A stretch of 64,000 nt of DNA from an uncultured Alloprevotella sp. (GTDB taxonomy: Bacteria; Bacteroidota; Bacteroidia; Bacteroidales; Bacteroidaceae): the NCBI GenBank assembly GCA_944322095.1, contig CALUNU010000002.1, forward strand, positions 1-64,000, in the 5' to 3' direction. Below are positions 15,738 to 25,359 of the stretch, piece after piece. Position 1 is the first letter of the stretch. The number at the start of each line of letters is the position of its first letter. Below the pieces are notes generated by a model that searched no databases, had not been told where the DNA came from, and saw only the letters and a program-made list of their open reading frames with translations. The position numbers were made by a program, and so were the translations under genes.

Positions 15738-16553
15738 TCACTGCTGCCGTTCGGGGTTGAAGCGGTGGTCGTAGTTGAGCAGGAAACGGGCCATCTCGGG
15801 GTCGTTGAAGTTGGCGGCGAGGGGGTGGCCCGTGTCGAGGGCGGCGATGGCGCGGCGCTCCTCGTCGGTGAGCTCAAAGTTGTCGAGGGCGAGGTTGCTG
15901 GCCATGCGCTCGGGGCGCGCCGACTGCGGGATGACGGCTATGCCCTCGTCGGTGAGGTATTTCAGGCAGACGGCGGCCACGTCTTTGCCGTGGGCAGAGG
16001 CGATGGCGGTGAGCGTTTCGTTGGTGAAGAGGCCGTTCATGCCGCGGGCCAGGGGGCTCCATGCCATGATGTGCGTGCCGTAGGTGGCGGCCAGGGCGCG
16101 CATCGCCTTCTGCTGCGTGAAGACGTGCGTTTCGAGCTGCACGACGGCGGGCTTCACCTCCATGTTTTCGGCCAGGTCCACGAAGCGTGCGTCGTAGAAG
16201 TTGCTCAGACCGATGGCGCGGGCCTTGCCTTGGCGCAGGGCCTGCTGCATGGCGCGGTAGGTGCCGTAGTAGTCGGCGAAGGGCTGGTGGATGAGGAGCA
16301 GGTCGACGTAGTCGGTGCCGAGCTTGCGGAGCGACTCGTCGATGCTCAGGGCGGCGGCGCGGTCGCCGGCGTTGCTAATCCACACCTTGGTGGTGATGAA
16401 CAGCTCGTTGCGTGGCACGTTGCTTTCGGCCACGGCGCGTCCCACGGCCTCTTCGTTGTAGTAGGCCTGGGCGGTGTCGATGGCGCGGTAGCCCGTGGCG
16501 ATGGCCTGGGCCACGCAGCGGCGACAGTCGTCGGGCGCGAGCAGATAGGTGCC
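15738..16553 (-). pseudogene. Aldo/keto reductase, 5'-truncated
   Basis: About 272 residues match the aldo/keto reductase family (NADPH-dependent carbonyl reduction): GTYLLAPDDCRRCV, then the catalytic region GYRAIDTAQAYYNEEAVG with Asp and Tyr, TKVW, LLLIHQP, and GLSNFY. The normal N-terminus (about 18-20 residues ending in GFG before GTY) is missing. Upstream of 16553 the sequence turns into a truncated AraC gene on the other strand. No start codon sits at the expected place; the reading frame merely runs on into antisense AraC sequence. I read it as a fragment left by a deletion that removed the two 5' ends and the shared promoter region. Translation from an in-frame alternative start cannot be excluded. 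Confidence 0.75.
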
Positions 16554-16574
16554 TTTGCCCGCTGCCTGGACGGC

Positions 16575-17045
16575 ATGCAGCGCATCCGCACGCGCCTGGA
16601 CGAGACGCACCACGGCTTCCGCTCCGAGGCGGTGGGCCACCTGCTCATGGCCCACATCCTCGACCTCTACGACGTGCACATGCGCACGCATGCCGCCATG
16701 CGCCTCTCGGGCCGCACGGCGCTCCTGCTCAACCGCTTTGTGGCTCTGCTCTATGAAGGGGCGTGGAGGCGCCACCGCGACGTGGCCCACTACGCCTCGC
16801 TGCTCTGCGTCACGCCCCACTATCTCTCGGAGCTGTGCCGCAAGGTGAGCGGCCGGCCCGCCACCTACTGGATCGACCTCTTCACGATGCAGGAGGTGTG
16901 CCGCCTCCTGTCGCAGCGCGGCCGTACCGTTGCGGGCATCGCCGCCGATCTCCACTTTTCGTCGCCGGCCCATTTCAGCGCCTACGTGGCGAAGCGCCTG
17001 GGCCTCTCGCCGGCCCGCTACCGCGCCGGGCTGGCGCGCCGCTGA
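16575..17045 (+). pseudogene. AraC-family regulator, 5'-truncated (C-terminal DNA-binding domain)
   Basis: 156 residues from the first internal ATG. The C-terminal ~100 residues are a standard AraC/XylS double HTH: VAHYASLLCVTPHYLSELCRKVSG, then VAGIAADLHFSSPAHFSAYVAKRLGLSP. Before this lies the tail of the helical linker (AVGHLLMAHILDLYDVH). The ligand-binding N-terminal domain (usually ~130 more residues) is absent, replaced by aldo/keto reductase sequence of the opposite strand. The two truncated genes meet head to head at 16554-16574. Genes of this pair are usually divergent, with the regulator controlling the reductase, so the scar fits a deletion across the intergenic region. Confidence 0.75.
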
Positions 17046-17129
17046 GCCTGAGGCCGCAACAAAGGGCGCCGCCCTGCACGGCAGATGCGTGCGGGGCGGC
17101 GCCCGTGTGGCGTGTGGGGGCGGTGGCGC

Positions 17130-19424
17130 TCAGTCGATGCGCACGGCCTTCGAGACGTTTTCGATGAGCATCAGGGCTTCGCAGATGCGCTTCGTGTCGG
17201 ACGTGTCGTGCACGCCCACGTCGAGCGTTCCCTCGAAGATGCCGTCGTTGGTCGAGAGGGTGATGCGGCGCACAATGCAGTCGAGCTCCTTGTGGAGCAC
17301 GTCGGCAATGCTGTAAAGCACGCCGTGGGCGTCGATGCCCTTGAGGTAGATCTTCGTGTCGAAGTAGCTCAGGCGGTGCATGTCCCAGTCGAGCGCGATG
17401 ATGTTGTTGCCGTAGCGCGTTTTGAGCTTGACGGCCTCGGGGCAGCTGCGCTTGTGTATCTCCAAGGCGTTTTGGGGCGTGATGTAGCCCATGACGTCGT
17501 CGCCGGGGATGGGGTGGCAGCAGGTGGCAATGGTGCAGTAGTTGATGGTGTCGTCCGTCAGGTGTATCACCTTGCGGCGGTTGATGCCCTTGACGAAGCG
17601 TTCGCCCTCGTCGGTCGCGGCGTCGTCCTGCTGCGAGCGGTCGCGGCCCTTGAAGGGGTTGGCAATGAAGCGCCGCCAGCCGCGTCCGCCCGTTTTGCCG
17701 TGCAGATAGGCCACGTCGCCGTCGCCGGGCGTTATCTTGCCCTCGCCGATGGCCTGGAAGAGCTGTGCGTCGTCTTCCAGGCGGTGGAAGGTGCAGAGCT
17801 TCTCGTAGACGGCCGGCGTGGGGGCCACGTCTTTCGAGCGCAGAAAGTCGTCGAGCTGCGCGCGGCCTTCGGTTTGCTTCTGGCGGTTCTCGCGTCGCAG
17901 GATGGCCTGTATCTTGCCTTTGGCCTTGGCCGTGGTGGCATAGTTGAGCCATTCGGCCTGCACGTGCTGGTTGCGCGAGGTGAGCACCTCAATCTGGTCG
18001 CCACTTTTCAGCCGGTAGCTCAGCGGTTCGAGGCGGTGGTTCACCTTGGCGCCAATGCAGTGGCTGCCCACGAACGAGTGGATGGTAAAGGCAAAGTCGA
18101 GCGCGGTGGAGCCGGCCGGCATGGTGCGTATGTCGCCCTTGGGGGTGAAGACGAGTATTTCCGAGGCGAAGAGGTTGAGCTTGATGGTGTCGAGGAAGTC
18201 GAGCGTGTCGGGTTGCGGGTCGTCCAGGATTTCCTTGATCGAGTTGAGCCATTTGTCGAGCTCGTTCTCGTCGTATTCCGCTCCCGCGTCCTTATATTTC
18301 CAGTGGGCGGCGAAGCCTTGCTCCGCAATGTCGTCCATGCGGTCGGAGCGTATCTGCACTTCGATCCATTTGCCCTGACGGCTCATGAACGTGTTGTGCA
18401 GGGCCTGGTAGCCGTTGGCCTTGGGGTTGCTCAGCCAGTCGCGGAAGCGCGTGGGGTGGGGCTTGTAGATCTGCGTGAGCGCAGCATATATCTGGTAGCA
18501 CTCCTCGACCTCCTTCTGCCTGTCTTTGGGCGTGAAGACGATGCGGATGGCCAGCAGGTCGAACACCTCTTCGAACGGAATGTGCTTGTTCTGCATCTTC
18601 ATCCAGATGGAGTAGGGGCTTTTGATGCGGGCTTTGATGGAGTAGTTGCAGCCCATGGCGTCGAGCTTCTCGCGGATGGCCGGCGTGAAGCTGTCGAACA
18701 CCTCTTCGCGGTCGGCCTGCGTTTCGTGCAGGCGGTTTACGATGTCGTTGTAGTCGTCGGGATGCTCGTAGCGGAAGCTGAGGTCTTCGAGCTCGGTCTT
18801 TATTTTGTTCAGCCCCAGGCGGTCGGCCAGCGGGGCGAAGATGTAGAGCGTCTCGCCCGCAATCTTATATTGCTTGCTTGGCAGCATACTCGAAAGCGTG
18901 CGCATGTTGTGCAGGCGGTCGGCTATCTTGATGAGGATGACACGGATGTCGTCGCTCATGGTGAGCAGGAGCTTCTTGAAAGTCTCGGCTTGGAGCGACG
19001 CACGGTCGCCGAAGATGCCGCCAGAGATCTTGGTGAGTCCCTCAACGATGTTGGCCACCTTCGGCCCGAAGAGGTTGGAGATGTCTTCGTTGGTATAGTC
19101 GGTGTCTTCCTCCACGTCGTGGAGCAACGCGGCGCTGATGGAGGTCGAGCCGAGGCCAATCTCCTCGCAGACGATCTGGGCCACGGCGATGGGGTGCAGG
19201 ATGTATGGCTCGCCCGAGAGGCGGCGCACGCCTTTGTGGGCCTGTTTGGCAAAGTTGAAGGCCTTGGTAATGACTTCGACCTTACGGCGGTGGTTGGACG
19301 CCAGATACGTGTCGATCAAGTGCTTGAAGGCAGCTTGTATCATCGCTTCGTCCTGTTGTTCCTGCTGGACGGGTGATAAGGAGGGCGTGTCTTGCATGGC
19401 GTATGGGTTTTTCGTCGGTTTCAC
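17130..19424 (-). CDS. rsh: Bifunctional (p)ppGpp synthetase/hydrolase (RelA/SpoT)
   Basis: 764 residues with the full Rel/Spo architecture: HD hydrolase domain (LLHDVEED, His102-Asp103; KIADRLHNM), synthetase domain (~260-370; FRDWLSNPKANGYQALH), TGS domain (~420-480), and a C-terminal ACT domain (~690-764). The HD residues are intact, so hydrolysis is expected as well as synthesis. It is the last gene of the block parA-parB-DUF5683-mltD-relA, 57 bp after the lytic transglycosylase gene. An alternative start lies nine codons downstream (19397). Confidence 0.96.
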   Translation of the reverse strand: MKPTKNPYAMQDTPSLSPVQQEQQDEAMIQAAFKHLIDTYLASNHRRKVEVITKAFNFAKQAHKGVRRLSGEPYILHPIAVAQIVCEEIGLGSTSISAALLHDVEEDTDYTNEDISNLFGPKVANIVEGLTKISGGIFGDRASLQAETFKKLLLTMSDDIRVILIKIADRLHNMRTLSSMLPSKQYKIAGETLYIFAPLADRLGLNKIKTELEDLSFRYEHPDDYNDIVNRLHETQADREEVFDSFTPAIREKLDAMGCNYSIKARIKSPYSIWMKMQNKHIPFEEVFDLLAIRIVFTPKDRQKEVEECYQIYAALTQIYKPHPTRFRDWLSNPKANGYQALHNTFMSRQGKWIEVQIRSDRMDDIAEQGFAAHWKYKDAGAEYDENELDKWLNSIKEILDDPQPDTLDFLDTIKLNLFASEILVFTPKGDIRTMPAGSTALDFAFTIHSFVGSHCIGAKVNHRLEPLSYRLKSGDQIEVLTSRNQHVQAEWLNYATTAKAKGKIQAILRRENRQKQTEGRAQLDDFLRSKDVAPTPAVYEKLCTFHRLEDDAQLFQAIGEGKITPGDGDVAYLHGKTGGRGWRRFIANPFKGRDRSQQDDAATDEGERFVKGINRRKVIHLTDDTINYCTIATCCHPIPGDDVMGYITPQNALEIHKRSCPEAVKLKTRYGNNIIALDWDMHRLSYFDTKIYLKGIDAHGVLYSIADVLHKELDCIVRRITLSTNDGIFEGTLDVGVHDTSDTKRICEALMLIENVSKAVRID

Positions 19425-19481
19425 ATAGGCGGCCGCGCCCCTCCTGCCGGCGTGGGCCGGGGAGGGGCGCGGTTGTCGTTG

Positions 19482-20780
19482 TTATCTCACCCGCAGCGTT
19501 CTGCCCGCGCGGATGTTGTTTCCTTTCAGGTTGTTGAGGCGCTTGAGCTTCGAAACGGTGGTGCCGTTGCGCTTGGCTATGTCGATGAGCGTGTCGCCCT
19601 TGCGTATGGTCACGCGGCGCGGCCTGGTGGCCTTCCGCCGTCGCGAGGAGCTTTTGCGCGTGGTGGTCTTGGCGGTGCGCTCGGGCTCGGGCTGCTTCAC
19701 CTCCACCTCGGCGCGCCGCGTAAAGAGCTCGGCGGCCCGATGGGTGTAGATGGTGTCGCCCAGGTCGATGAAGGCCGTCGTGGCTTCCAGCGGCAGGCGC
19801 AGCACGCTGGGCTCGGCCGAGCCCGGTACGAGCGTGGTGCGGTATTGCGGGTTGAGGGCGCGCAGGTCTTCCATGTCGACGTGGCAGAGCTCGGCAATCT
19901 GCTCGAAACGCACGTCGCGCGAGAGCAGCAACGTGTCGGTCTCCATGGGATAGGCGGCCTTCATCGGGCAGATGTTGTGCTCGCAGTAGTAGTTCATGAT
20001 ATAGTTGGCCGCGATGAAGGCCGGCACGTAGCCCTGCGTCTCCTTGGGCAGATAGTGGTAGACGGCCCAATAGTCCTTGGTGCCGCCGGCTCGGTGGATG
20101 GCCTTGTTGACGTTGGTCGGGCCGCAGTTGTAGGCGGCGATGACCAGGCTCCAATCGCCGTAGATCTTGTAGAGGTCGCTCAGATAGTGGGCGGCGGCGT
20201 ACGACGATTTCAGGGGGTCGCACCGCTCGTCGACAAGGCTGTTCACTTCGAGCCCGTAGCGCTTGGCCGTCGGGAGCATAAACTGCCACAAGCCCACGGC
20301 TCCCGCGCGGCTCACGGCCGTGGGCGAGAGGGCGCTCTCGATGACGGGCAGGTATTTCAGTTCGAGGGGCACGCCGTAGTAGTCGAGCGCTTCTTCGAAG
20401 ATAGGCACATACAGGTTGCCCGCTCCGAGCATGTAGGAGACAGAACGGCGCAGGCGGCCGCTGTACTGGTCGATGAATTCCTGTACGATGGCGTTGTACG
20501 GGAGTTCCACCACGGCGGGGATGCGTTGCAGCCTTTCCTTATAAACTTCGGGCTCGAACGTCGGGTTGTAGTCGGGGTTTTCGCACGTGGTGTCGGGGTA
20601 GAGGTATTTTTTCGCGTTCCACTCTTTGAGCAGCGAGTCGGTGTCGAGCGTCATGCTTTCGGGCAGGTCGATGCGCTCGGTGCTTCCGCTGGCGGCGTCG
20701 CGTATGGTGACTTCCGTCTGTGCCGTGGCGGCTGCAGTGGCCGCCAGCAGGGTGATGATGAGGGTAAAGAGTCTGTTCAT
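19482..20780 (-). CDS. mltD: Membrane-bound lytic murein transglycosylase (MltD-like) with LysM domain
   Basis: 432 residues. A signal peptide is present (residues 1-20, ending ATA-QTE). The SLT transglycosylase domain spans ~105-215, with catalytic Glu148 in VIESALSP and the GLWQFM and AYNCGP motifs intact. A basic linker leads to one LysM at the C-terminus (~387-431; KGDTLIDIAKRNGTTVSKLK). It cleaves peptidoglycan glycan strands in the periplasm. It follows the DUF5683 gene by 42 bp in the par block; this neighbourhood is conserved in Bacteroidales. Confidence 0.94.
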   Translation of the reverse strand: MNRLFTLIITLLAATAAATAQTEVTIRDAASGSTERIDLPESMTLDTDSLLKEWNAKKYLYPDTTCENPDYNPTFEPEVYKERLQRIPAVVELPYNAIVQEFIDQYSGRLRRSVSYMLGAGNLYVPIFEEALDYYGVPLELKYLPVIESALSPTAVSRAGAVGLWQFMLPTAKRYGLEVNSLVDERCDPLKSSYAAAHYLSDLYKIYGDWSLVIAAYNCGPTNVNKAIHRAGGTKDYWAVYHYLPKETQGYVPAFIAANYIMNYYCEHNICPMKAAYPMETDTLLLSRDVRFEQIAELCHVDMEDLRALNPQYRTTLVPGSAEPSVLRLPLEATTAFIDLGDTIYTHRAAELFTRRAEVEVKQPEPERTAKTTTRKSSSRRRKATRPRRVTIRKGDTLIDIAKRNGTTVSKLKRLNNLKGNNIRAGRTLRVR

Positions 20781-20822
20781 TCGTTTTTTATGCTAATGGG
20801 CCCGTGCCTGCGTGCCGCGGGC

Positions 20823-21599
20823 TCAGAAATGAAGGCTACACCCCACGCCGTAGGCCTGTCCCTTGCGCAGGGGCGAGTTGTTGTTGATGACGGTCGGTTC
20901 CAGCCTGAGCGAGAGATCGGGCGAGATGTCGAACACCGAGAGCTGTGCGTCCACGTAGGCGTCGATGACCGAGAGCAAATAGACTGCCACGAAGCAGAAA
21001 GCACTCAGGTCGCGGTAGCGGCGGTAGAAGTCCTTCTTGTTCTTGAAGATATTCTTGAACTGTTCTTCGCGGCCTGTGATGTCGTAGCGCGGGGGCAGCA
21101 TGTCGAGATAGCTGTCGGTCGTGGGATCGTCGTCCATGATGTCGAGATAGGCCTGAGAGTAGTCCATGTACATCTGTTGGTTCCACATGAGCGCGTACGT
21201 GCAGCCCAGGAATCCGCCGTAGAAGATGGGGAGCTTCCAGTATTTGCGGTTGTAGATTTGCCCGGCGCCCGGCAGGACGAGCGAGAGCCACAGGGCCCGC
21301 TTCGGGTTGGGCACGAACTTGGGTTTCTGCGGCGGTTGCGGGGCGGTGTGGGCCAGCGAGTCGCTCAGCTGCGCCAGTCGCGCCGTGTCGAGCGGGGCGG
21401 CGGGCGCCAGGCTGTCGGGGACGGTGGCCGTGGCGGGAGCTGTGGCCGGGCGGTCGGGCCGCAGCGTGTCGGGGGGCACGACGGTGTCGGCCGTCGCGGC
21501 CGCGGCCGGCGTATGTCCCGGGCGGAGGGCGGCCTGCACGCCCGTCGGTGCGAGCCACAGGAGACCTGCCAAAGCAATGAGGCCAGCCAGCCGCTTCAT
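20823..21599 (-). CDS. DUF5683 domain membrane protein
   Basis: 258 residues. A signal-like hydrophobic N-terminus (LAGLIALAGLLWLAPTGVQA) is followed by an alanine/proline-rich low-complexity stretch (~25-95). The DUF5683 domain follows (~95-258), with PNPKRALWLSLVLPGAGQIY and a hydrophobic YGGFLGCTYALMW, then FCFVAVYLLSVIDAYVDA. Its function is unknown; it is conserved next to parB in Bacteroidetes. The stop is 5 bp... downstream spacing to mltD is 42 bp, and parB ends 5 bp upstream of its start, so it is cotranscribed with parAB. Confidence 0.85.
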   Translation of the reverse strand: MKRLAGLIALAGLLWLAPTGVQAALRPGHTPAAAATADTVVPPDTLRPDRPATAPATATVPDSLAPAAPLDTARLAQLSDSLAHTAPQPPQKPKFVPNPKRALWLSLVLPGAGQIYNRKYWKLPIFYGGFLGCTYALMWNQQMYMDYSQAYLDIMDDDPTTDSYLDMLPPRYDITGREEQFKNIFKNKKDFYRRYRDLSAFCFVAVYLLSVIDAYVDAQLSVFDISPDLSLRLEPTVINNNSPLRKGQAYGVGCSLHF

Positions 21600-21604
21600 G
21601 CCCG

Positions 21605-22504
21605 TTATCCTTTCATTTTGTCGAACAGGCCGATGATGCGTTCCAGCTCCTCTTCCGAGGCGAAGGGGATGGAAATTTTGCCTTTGCCCTGGGGCGAGCA
21701 GGTCATCTGCACCTTGGTTTTGAAAAAGTCGGAGAGGCGCGTGCGCAGCATGTCGTATTCTTCGGGCAGGCGCACGGCTTTCTTTCCTTTCAGCTTGTGG
21801 CGCCCGCTCTGCACGGTTTCGCCGTTGTTGAGGGCCTTGACCATCTCTTCGACCTGGCGTACGGAGTAGCCTTTCTCGCGTATTTCGTTGAACAGCTTGA
21901 TTTGCAGCGAGGGGTGGTCGAGGCCGAGCAGGGCGCGGGCGTGCCCTTGGTCGAGCTCGCGGTTTTGCAGGGCCATCTGCACGGGGGCCGGCAGCTTGAG
22001 CAGGCGCAGGTAGTTGGCTATGGTGGCGCGGTTTTTGCCCACCTTCTCGCTCAGCTGGTCCTGCGTGAGGTTGTAGCGCTCGATGAGGCTCTGATAGGCC
22101 AGGGCAATCTCGATGGCGTTCAGGTCTTCGCGCTGGATGTTTTCCACAAGGGCCATCTGCATCATCTTCTCGTCGTCGGCCGTGCGTATGTAGGCCGGGA
22201 TGGTGGCCAGGCCCGCCAGCGACGAGGCGCGCCAGCGTCGTTCGCCGGCGATGATCTGATAGGTGCCGTCGTCCATCTGGCGCAGCGTGATGGGCTGTAC
22301 GATGCCCAGCTCGCGGATGGAGTCGGCCAGCTCGCGCAGCGTCTCGGGGTCGAAGTCCCTGCGCGGCTGGGCCGGGTTGGCCCTGATCTTGTCGACGGGG
22401 ATTTCGTTGATTGACGACGAGCCGCTCGTGTGGACTTCCTCTTCGGTGGAGATGAGGGCGTCGAGTCCGCGTCCGAGGGCGGGATATTTCTTGTGTACAG
22501 CCAT
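21605..22504 (-). CDS. parB: Chromosome partitioning protein ParB
   Basis: 299 residues. The N-terminal CTPase/ParB domain has NPAQPRRDF and the CTP-binding GERRWR motif at 87-92; the central HTH (NLTQDQLSEKVGKNRATIANYLRLL) recognises parS. The C-terminus is a dimerisation domain. It follows parA by 74 bp. A search by eye for canonical parS (TGTTNCACGTGAAACA) in the window found none. Confidence 0.97.
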   Translation of the reverse strand: MAVHKKYPALGRGLDALISTEEEVHTSGSSSINEIPVDKIRANPAQPRRDFDPETLRELADSIRELGIVQPITLRQMDDGTYQIIAGERRWRASSLAGLATIPAYIRTADDEKMMQMALVENIQREDLNAIEIALAYQSLIERYNLTQDQLSEKVGKNRATIANYLRLLKLPAPVQMALQNRELDQGHARALLGLDHPSLQIKLFNEIREKGYSVRQVEEMVKALNNGETVQSGRHKLKGKKAVRLPEEYDMLRTRLSDFFKTKVQMTCSPQGKGKISIPFASEEELERIIGLFDKMKG

Positions 22505-22578
22505 GTGCTTGTGGTGTATCGGTTCTGGGCGGGCGTGGGTGGCGTTGCCGTTGGCGGTGCCTGCGGCGTGCGTCGGCT

Positions 22579-23355
22579 TCAGCTCTCGGTGCCCGCGTTG
22601 TGGTTGATGATTTCGCGCGCCAAGGCCAGGTGGTTCTTGGCTCCCGTCGAGTCGGCGTCGTAGAGGATGACGGGCAGCCCGTGGCTGGGCGCCTCGCTGA
22701 GCCTTACGTTGCGCTGGATGACGGTCTTAAACACGAGTTCCTGGAAGTGGCGCTTCACGTCGTCGTATATCTGGTTGGCCAGCTTCAGACGGTTGTCGTA
22801 CATCGTGAGCAGGAAGCCTTCGATTTCCAGAGCGGGATTGAGCTTCCTCTTGATGATTTTGATGGTGTTGAGCAGTTTGCTGATGCCTTCGAGGGCGAAA
22901 TATTCGCTCTGCACGGGGATGATGACCGAGTTGGCCGCCGTGAGGGCGTTGACGGTGATGAGGCCCAGCGAGGGGGAACAGTCGATGAGGATGTAGTCGT
23001 ATTCGTCCTTGACGGGGGCCAGCATTTTCTTGAAGACGTATTCGCGCTCCGCAAATTGGAGCATCTCCACCTCGGCCCCCACGAGGTTGATGTGCGAGGG
23101 CACGACGTCCAGCCGCTCAATGTCGGTGGTGTAGATAGCCGCCCGCACGTCGGTGTGGTTCGTCAGGCATTCGTAGATGGTGTCCTCGGTCTTGCCGGCG
23201 TCCACGCCCAGCCCCGACGAGGCATTGGCCTGCGGGTCGGCGTCGACGAGGAGCACTTTCTTTTCCAGCGTGGCGAGCGAGGCCGCAAGGTTCATGGCAG
23301 TGGTTGTTTTCCCCACACCGCCTTTCTGGTTTGCCAAAGCAATGATTTTGCCCAT
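22579..23355 (-). CDS. parA: Chromosome partitioning ATPase ParA
   Basis: 258 residues from the ATG at 23355 ([10 protein letters not shown]). The deviant Walker [10 protein letters not shown] is at residues 11-19, with [13 protein letters not shown] and LIDCSPSLG following as expected. ParA forms ATP-dependent patterns on the nucleoid and moves ParB-parS complexes. First gene of the block; a -7 box (23445-23453) lies about 90 bp upstream. Divergent from surE. Confidence 0.97.
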   Translation of the reverse strand: MGKIIALANQKGGVGKTTTAMNLAASLATLEKKVLLVDADPQANASSGLGVDAGKTEDTIYECLTNHTDVRAAIYTTDIERLDVVPSHINLVGAEVEMLQFAEREYVFKKMLAPVKDEYDYILIDCSPSLGLITVNALTAANSVIIPVQSEYFALEGISKLLNTIKIIKRKLNPALEIEGFLLTMYDNRLKLANQIYDDVKRHFQELVFKTVIQRNVRLSEAPSHGLPVILYDADSTGAKNHLALAREIINHNAGTES

Positions 23356-23444
23356 GAGGTGTCTGTTTCGGGGCGCTTTCCCGGCGGGCGTTGCCGCGCG
23401 GTGGGGCTGCCGCGGGGGGCGGCCCTGCGCGCCTTTTGCTGTTT

Positions 23445-23453
23445 GCAAAAATA
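23445..23453 (-). promoter_or_regulatory. Promoter -7 box for parA operon
   Basis: Minus strand TATTTTTGC fits TAnnTTTGC. No good -33 was found. It is back to back with the surE promoter at 23495. Confidence 0.55.
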
Positions 23454-23494
23454 CAAAAAAACTTCCATGTGCGCCGGATTGCGCGTTTTTTTAG

Positions 23495-23503
23495 TACTTT
23501 TGC
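23495..23503 (+). promoter_or_regulatory. Promoter -7 box for surE
   Basis: TACTTTTGC fits TAnnTTTGC. It implies a leader of about 155 nt before the surE ATG at 23667; this GC-rich leader holds no clear ORF. Confidence 0.5.
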
Positions 23504-23666
23504 CCATACAAAGCGGCCCGGCCGGCTGCCTCGTTCCGCCGGCGGCGCCGGCCGAACGGCCCGCCCCCGCCGGGGCCTGTGTGCCTGCCGGCAGGCGGCC
23601 GCCCGCAGCCGTGGCGCGCCGCGGGCTGTGGCTGCGCCGCCACGCTCTTCCCATCTTTCCTTTTTT

Positions 23667-24428
23667 ATGTCGACAAAACCTTTCTTACTCATCTCGAACG
23701 ACGACGGCTACCAGGCCAAGGGCATCAACTTTCTGGTGGAGACCCTTCGCCCCGTGGCCGATATTTTTGTCATGGCTCCCGACGCCCCCCGTTCGGGCGC
23801 AGGCTGCTCCATCACCTCGGCCGTGCCCTTGACCTACCGCGTGGTCAGGAGCGAGCCCGGCCTCACCGTGTGCGCGTGCAGCGGCACGCCCACCGACTGC
23901 GTCAAGCTGGCGCTGGGCGAAGTGCTCGACCGCCGGCCCGACCTGGTCGTGGGCGGCATCAACCACGGCGACAACTCGTCGGTCAACACCCACTATTCGG
24001 GCACGATGGGCGTGGCCTCCGAGGGAGCCTTGCAGGGCTTTCCCGCCATCGCCTTTTCGCTGTGCGACCACAGGGCCGATGCCGACTTCACCCCCCTGCG
24101 CCCCTACCTGGTCGACCTCGTGATGAAGGCCATCGCCATGGGCCTGCCGCCCTTTACCTGCCTCAACGTCAACTTCCCCCTGCGCCCCCGCTTCGAGGGC
24201 CTGCGCGTGTGCCGCATGGCCCGCAGCCGCTGGACGCGCGAGTTTGAGCGTCGCCGCAAGCCCGGAGGGGGCGACTATTTCTGGATGACGGGCGAATGCA
24301 TCGAACTGGAACCCGAGGCCGAAGACACCGACCGCTGGGCCCTGGCCCACGGCTACGTGGCCGTGACGCCCACCACGCTCGACGCCACGGCCACGGGGCT
24401 CATCGACGTCCTCAGCGGCCGCCTCTGA
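23667..24428 (+). CDS. surE: 5'/3'-nucleotidase SurE
   Basis: 253 residues. The metal-binding N-terminal SNDDGY (residues 10-15), SAGCSIT-like GAGCSIT and GGINHGDN motifs mark the SurE phosphatase, which removes phosphate from nucleoside monophosphates. The start at 23667 (MSTKPFLLISNDDG) matches the family. It is followed after 35 bp by the CvfB-like gene and is probably cotranscribed with it. Confidence 0.96.
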   Translation: MSTKPFLLISNDDGYQAKGINFLVETLRPVADIFVMAPDAPRSGAGCSITSAVPLTYRVVRSEPGLTVCACSGTPTDCVKLALGEVLDRRPDLVVGGINHGDNSSVNTHYSGTMGVASEGALQGFPAIAFSLCDHRADADFTPLRPYLVDLVMKAIAMGLPPFTCLNVNFPLRPRFEGLRVCRMARSRWTREFERRRKPGGGDYFWMTGECIELEPEAEDTDRWALAHGYVAVTPTTLDATATGLIDVLSGRL

Positions 24429-24463
24429 CCTGCCATGTATCACACCCTTTACCCCATCTGCCC

Positions 24464-25300
24464 ATGATTTCCCTTGGCAACTGGAACGAAATGACCATCG
24501 TCCGCTTCACCGACCACGGCGCCTATCTCGACGGAGGCGACGCCGGCGAGATACTCATGCCCCGCGCCTACGTCAGGCCCGAGATGCGCCCCGGCGACAC
24601 CGTCACCGTCTTCGTCTACCTCGACCAGCAGGAGCGCGCCGTGGCCACCACCGAGACACCCCTGGCCCGCGTCGGCGATTTCGCCTGCCTGCGCGTCAAC
24701 TGGACCAACCGCTACGGCGCCTTTCTCGACTGGGGCCTCATGAAAGACCTCTTCGTGCCCTTTGCCGAGCAGCGCGAGCCGATGCAGCGCGGCCGCTCCT
24801 ATATAATATATGTGCGCCTCGACGAGCGCACCCGCCGTATCGTGGGCACGGCCCGCGTCGATCGCTACCTGCGCCCCGCCCCGGCCGACTATGCCCGCGG
24901 CCGCGAGGTGCGCCTGCTCGTGTGGCAGCGCACCCCCCTGGGCTACAAGGTCATCGTCGACGGCGCCTACGCCGGCCTCGTCTATGCCGACAGTCTCTAT
25001 GAGGACGTGCACGTCGGGCAAGAGCTCGTGGGCACCGTCGTGACGCGCCGCGACGACGGCAAGCTCGACATTGCGCCCGGGCACATCGGCCCCGACCGCT
25101 TCCGCGACTTCGCCGACGCGCTCCTCGACGAGTTGCAGGCCGCCGGCGGCGAGCTGCCCTTCACCGACGACAGCCCGGCCGACGCCATCCGCGCCCGCTT
25201 CGGCGTGAGCAAGAAGACGTTCAAGCGGGCCCTCGGCACGCTCTACAAGCAGCGCCTCGTGAGCCTCGACGAGGGGAAAATCAAGCTCATCCGTCGATGA
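24464..25300 (+). CDS. cvfB: CvfB-like S1-domain RNA-binding protein
   Basis: 278 residues. The protein is built of S1-like modules: ~1-60 (GNWNEMTIVRFTDHGAYLDGG), ~65-140 (VNWTNRYGAFLDWGLMKDLFVPF) and a third at ~150-215 (LVWQRTPLGYKVIVDGAYAGLVY), and ends in a winged helix (~225-278; FGVSKKTFKRALGTLYKQRLV). This is the CvfB/YitL order. CvfB proteins bind RNA and affect virulence gene expression in Firmicutes; the role in Bacteroidetes is unknown. Confidence 0.92.
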   Translation: MISLGNWNEMTIVRFTDHGAYLDGGDAGEILMPRAYVRPEMRPGDTVTVFVYLDQQERAVATTETPLARVGDFACLRVNWTNRYGAFLDWGLMKDLFVPFAEQREPMQRGRSYIIYVRLDERTRRIVGTARVDRYLRPAPADYARGREVRLLVWQRTPLGYKVIVDGAYAGLVYADSLYEDVHVGQELVGTVVTRRDDGKLDIAPGHIGPDRFRDFADALLDELQAAGGELPFTDDSPADAIRARFGVSKKTFKRALGTLYKQRLVSLDEGKIKLIRR

Positions 25301-25359
25301 AACCCATGTTTTTGTCGAAAAAATTTGCATTCCCGCTCCCGGTTGCCTACATTTGCAAG

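Noticed and set aside
22505..23700. parS site near parAB
   Set aside because: No match to TGTTNCACGTGAAACA was found by eye in this region or the rest of the window.
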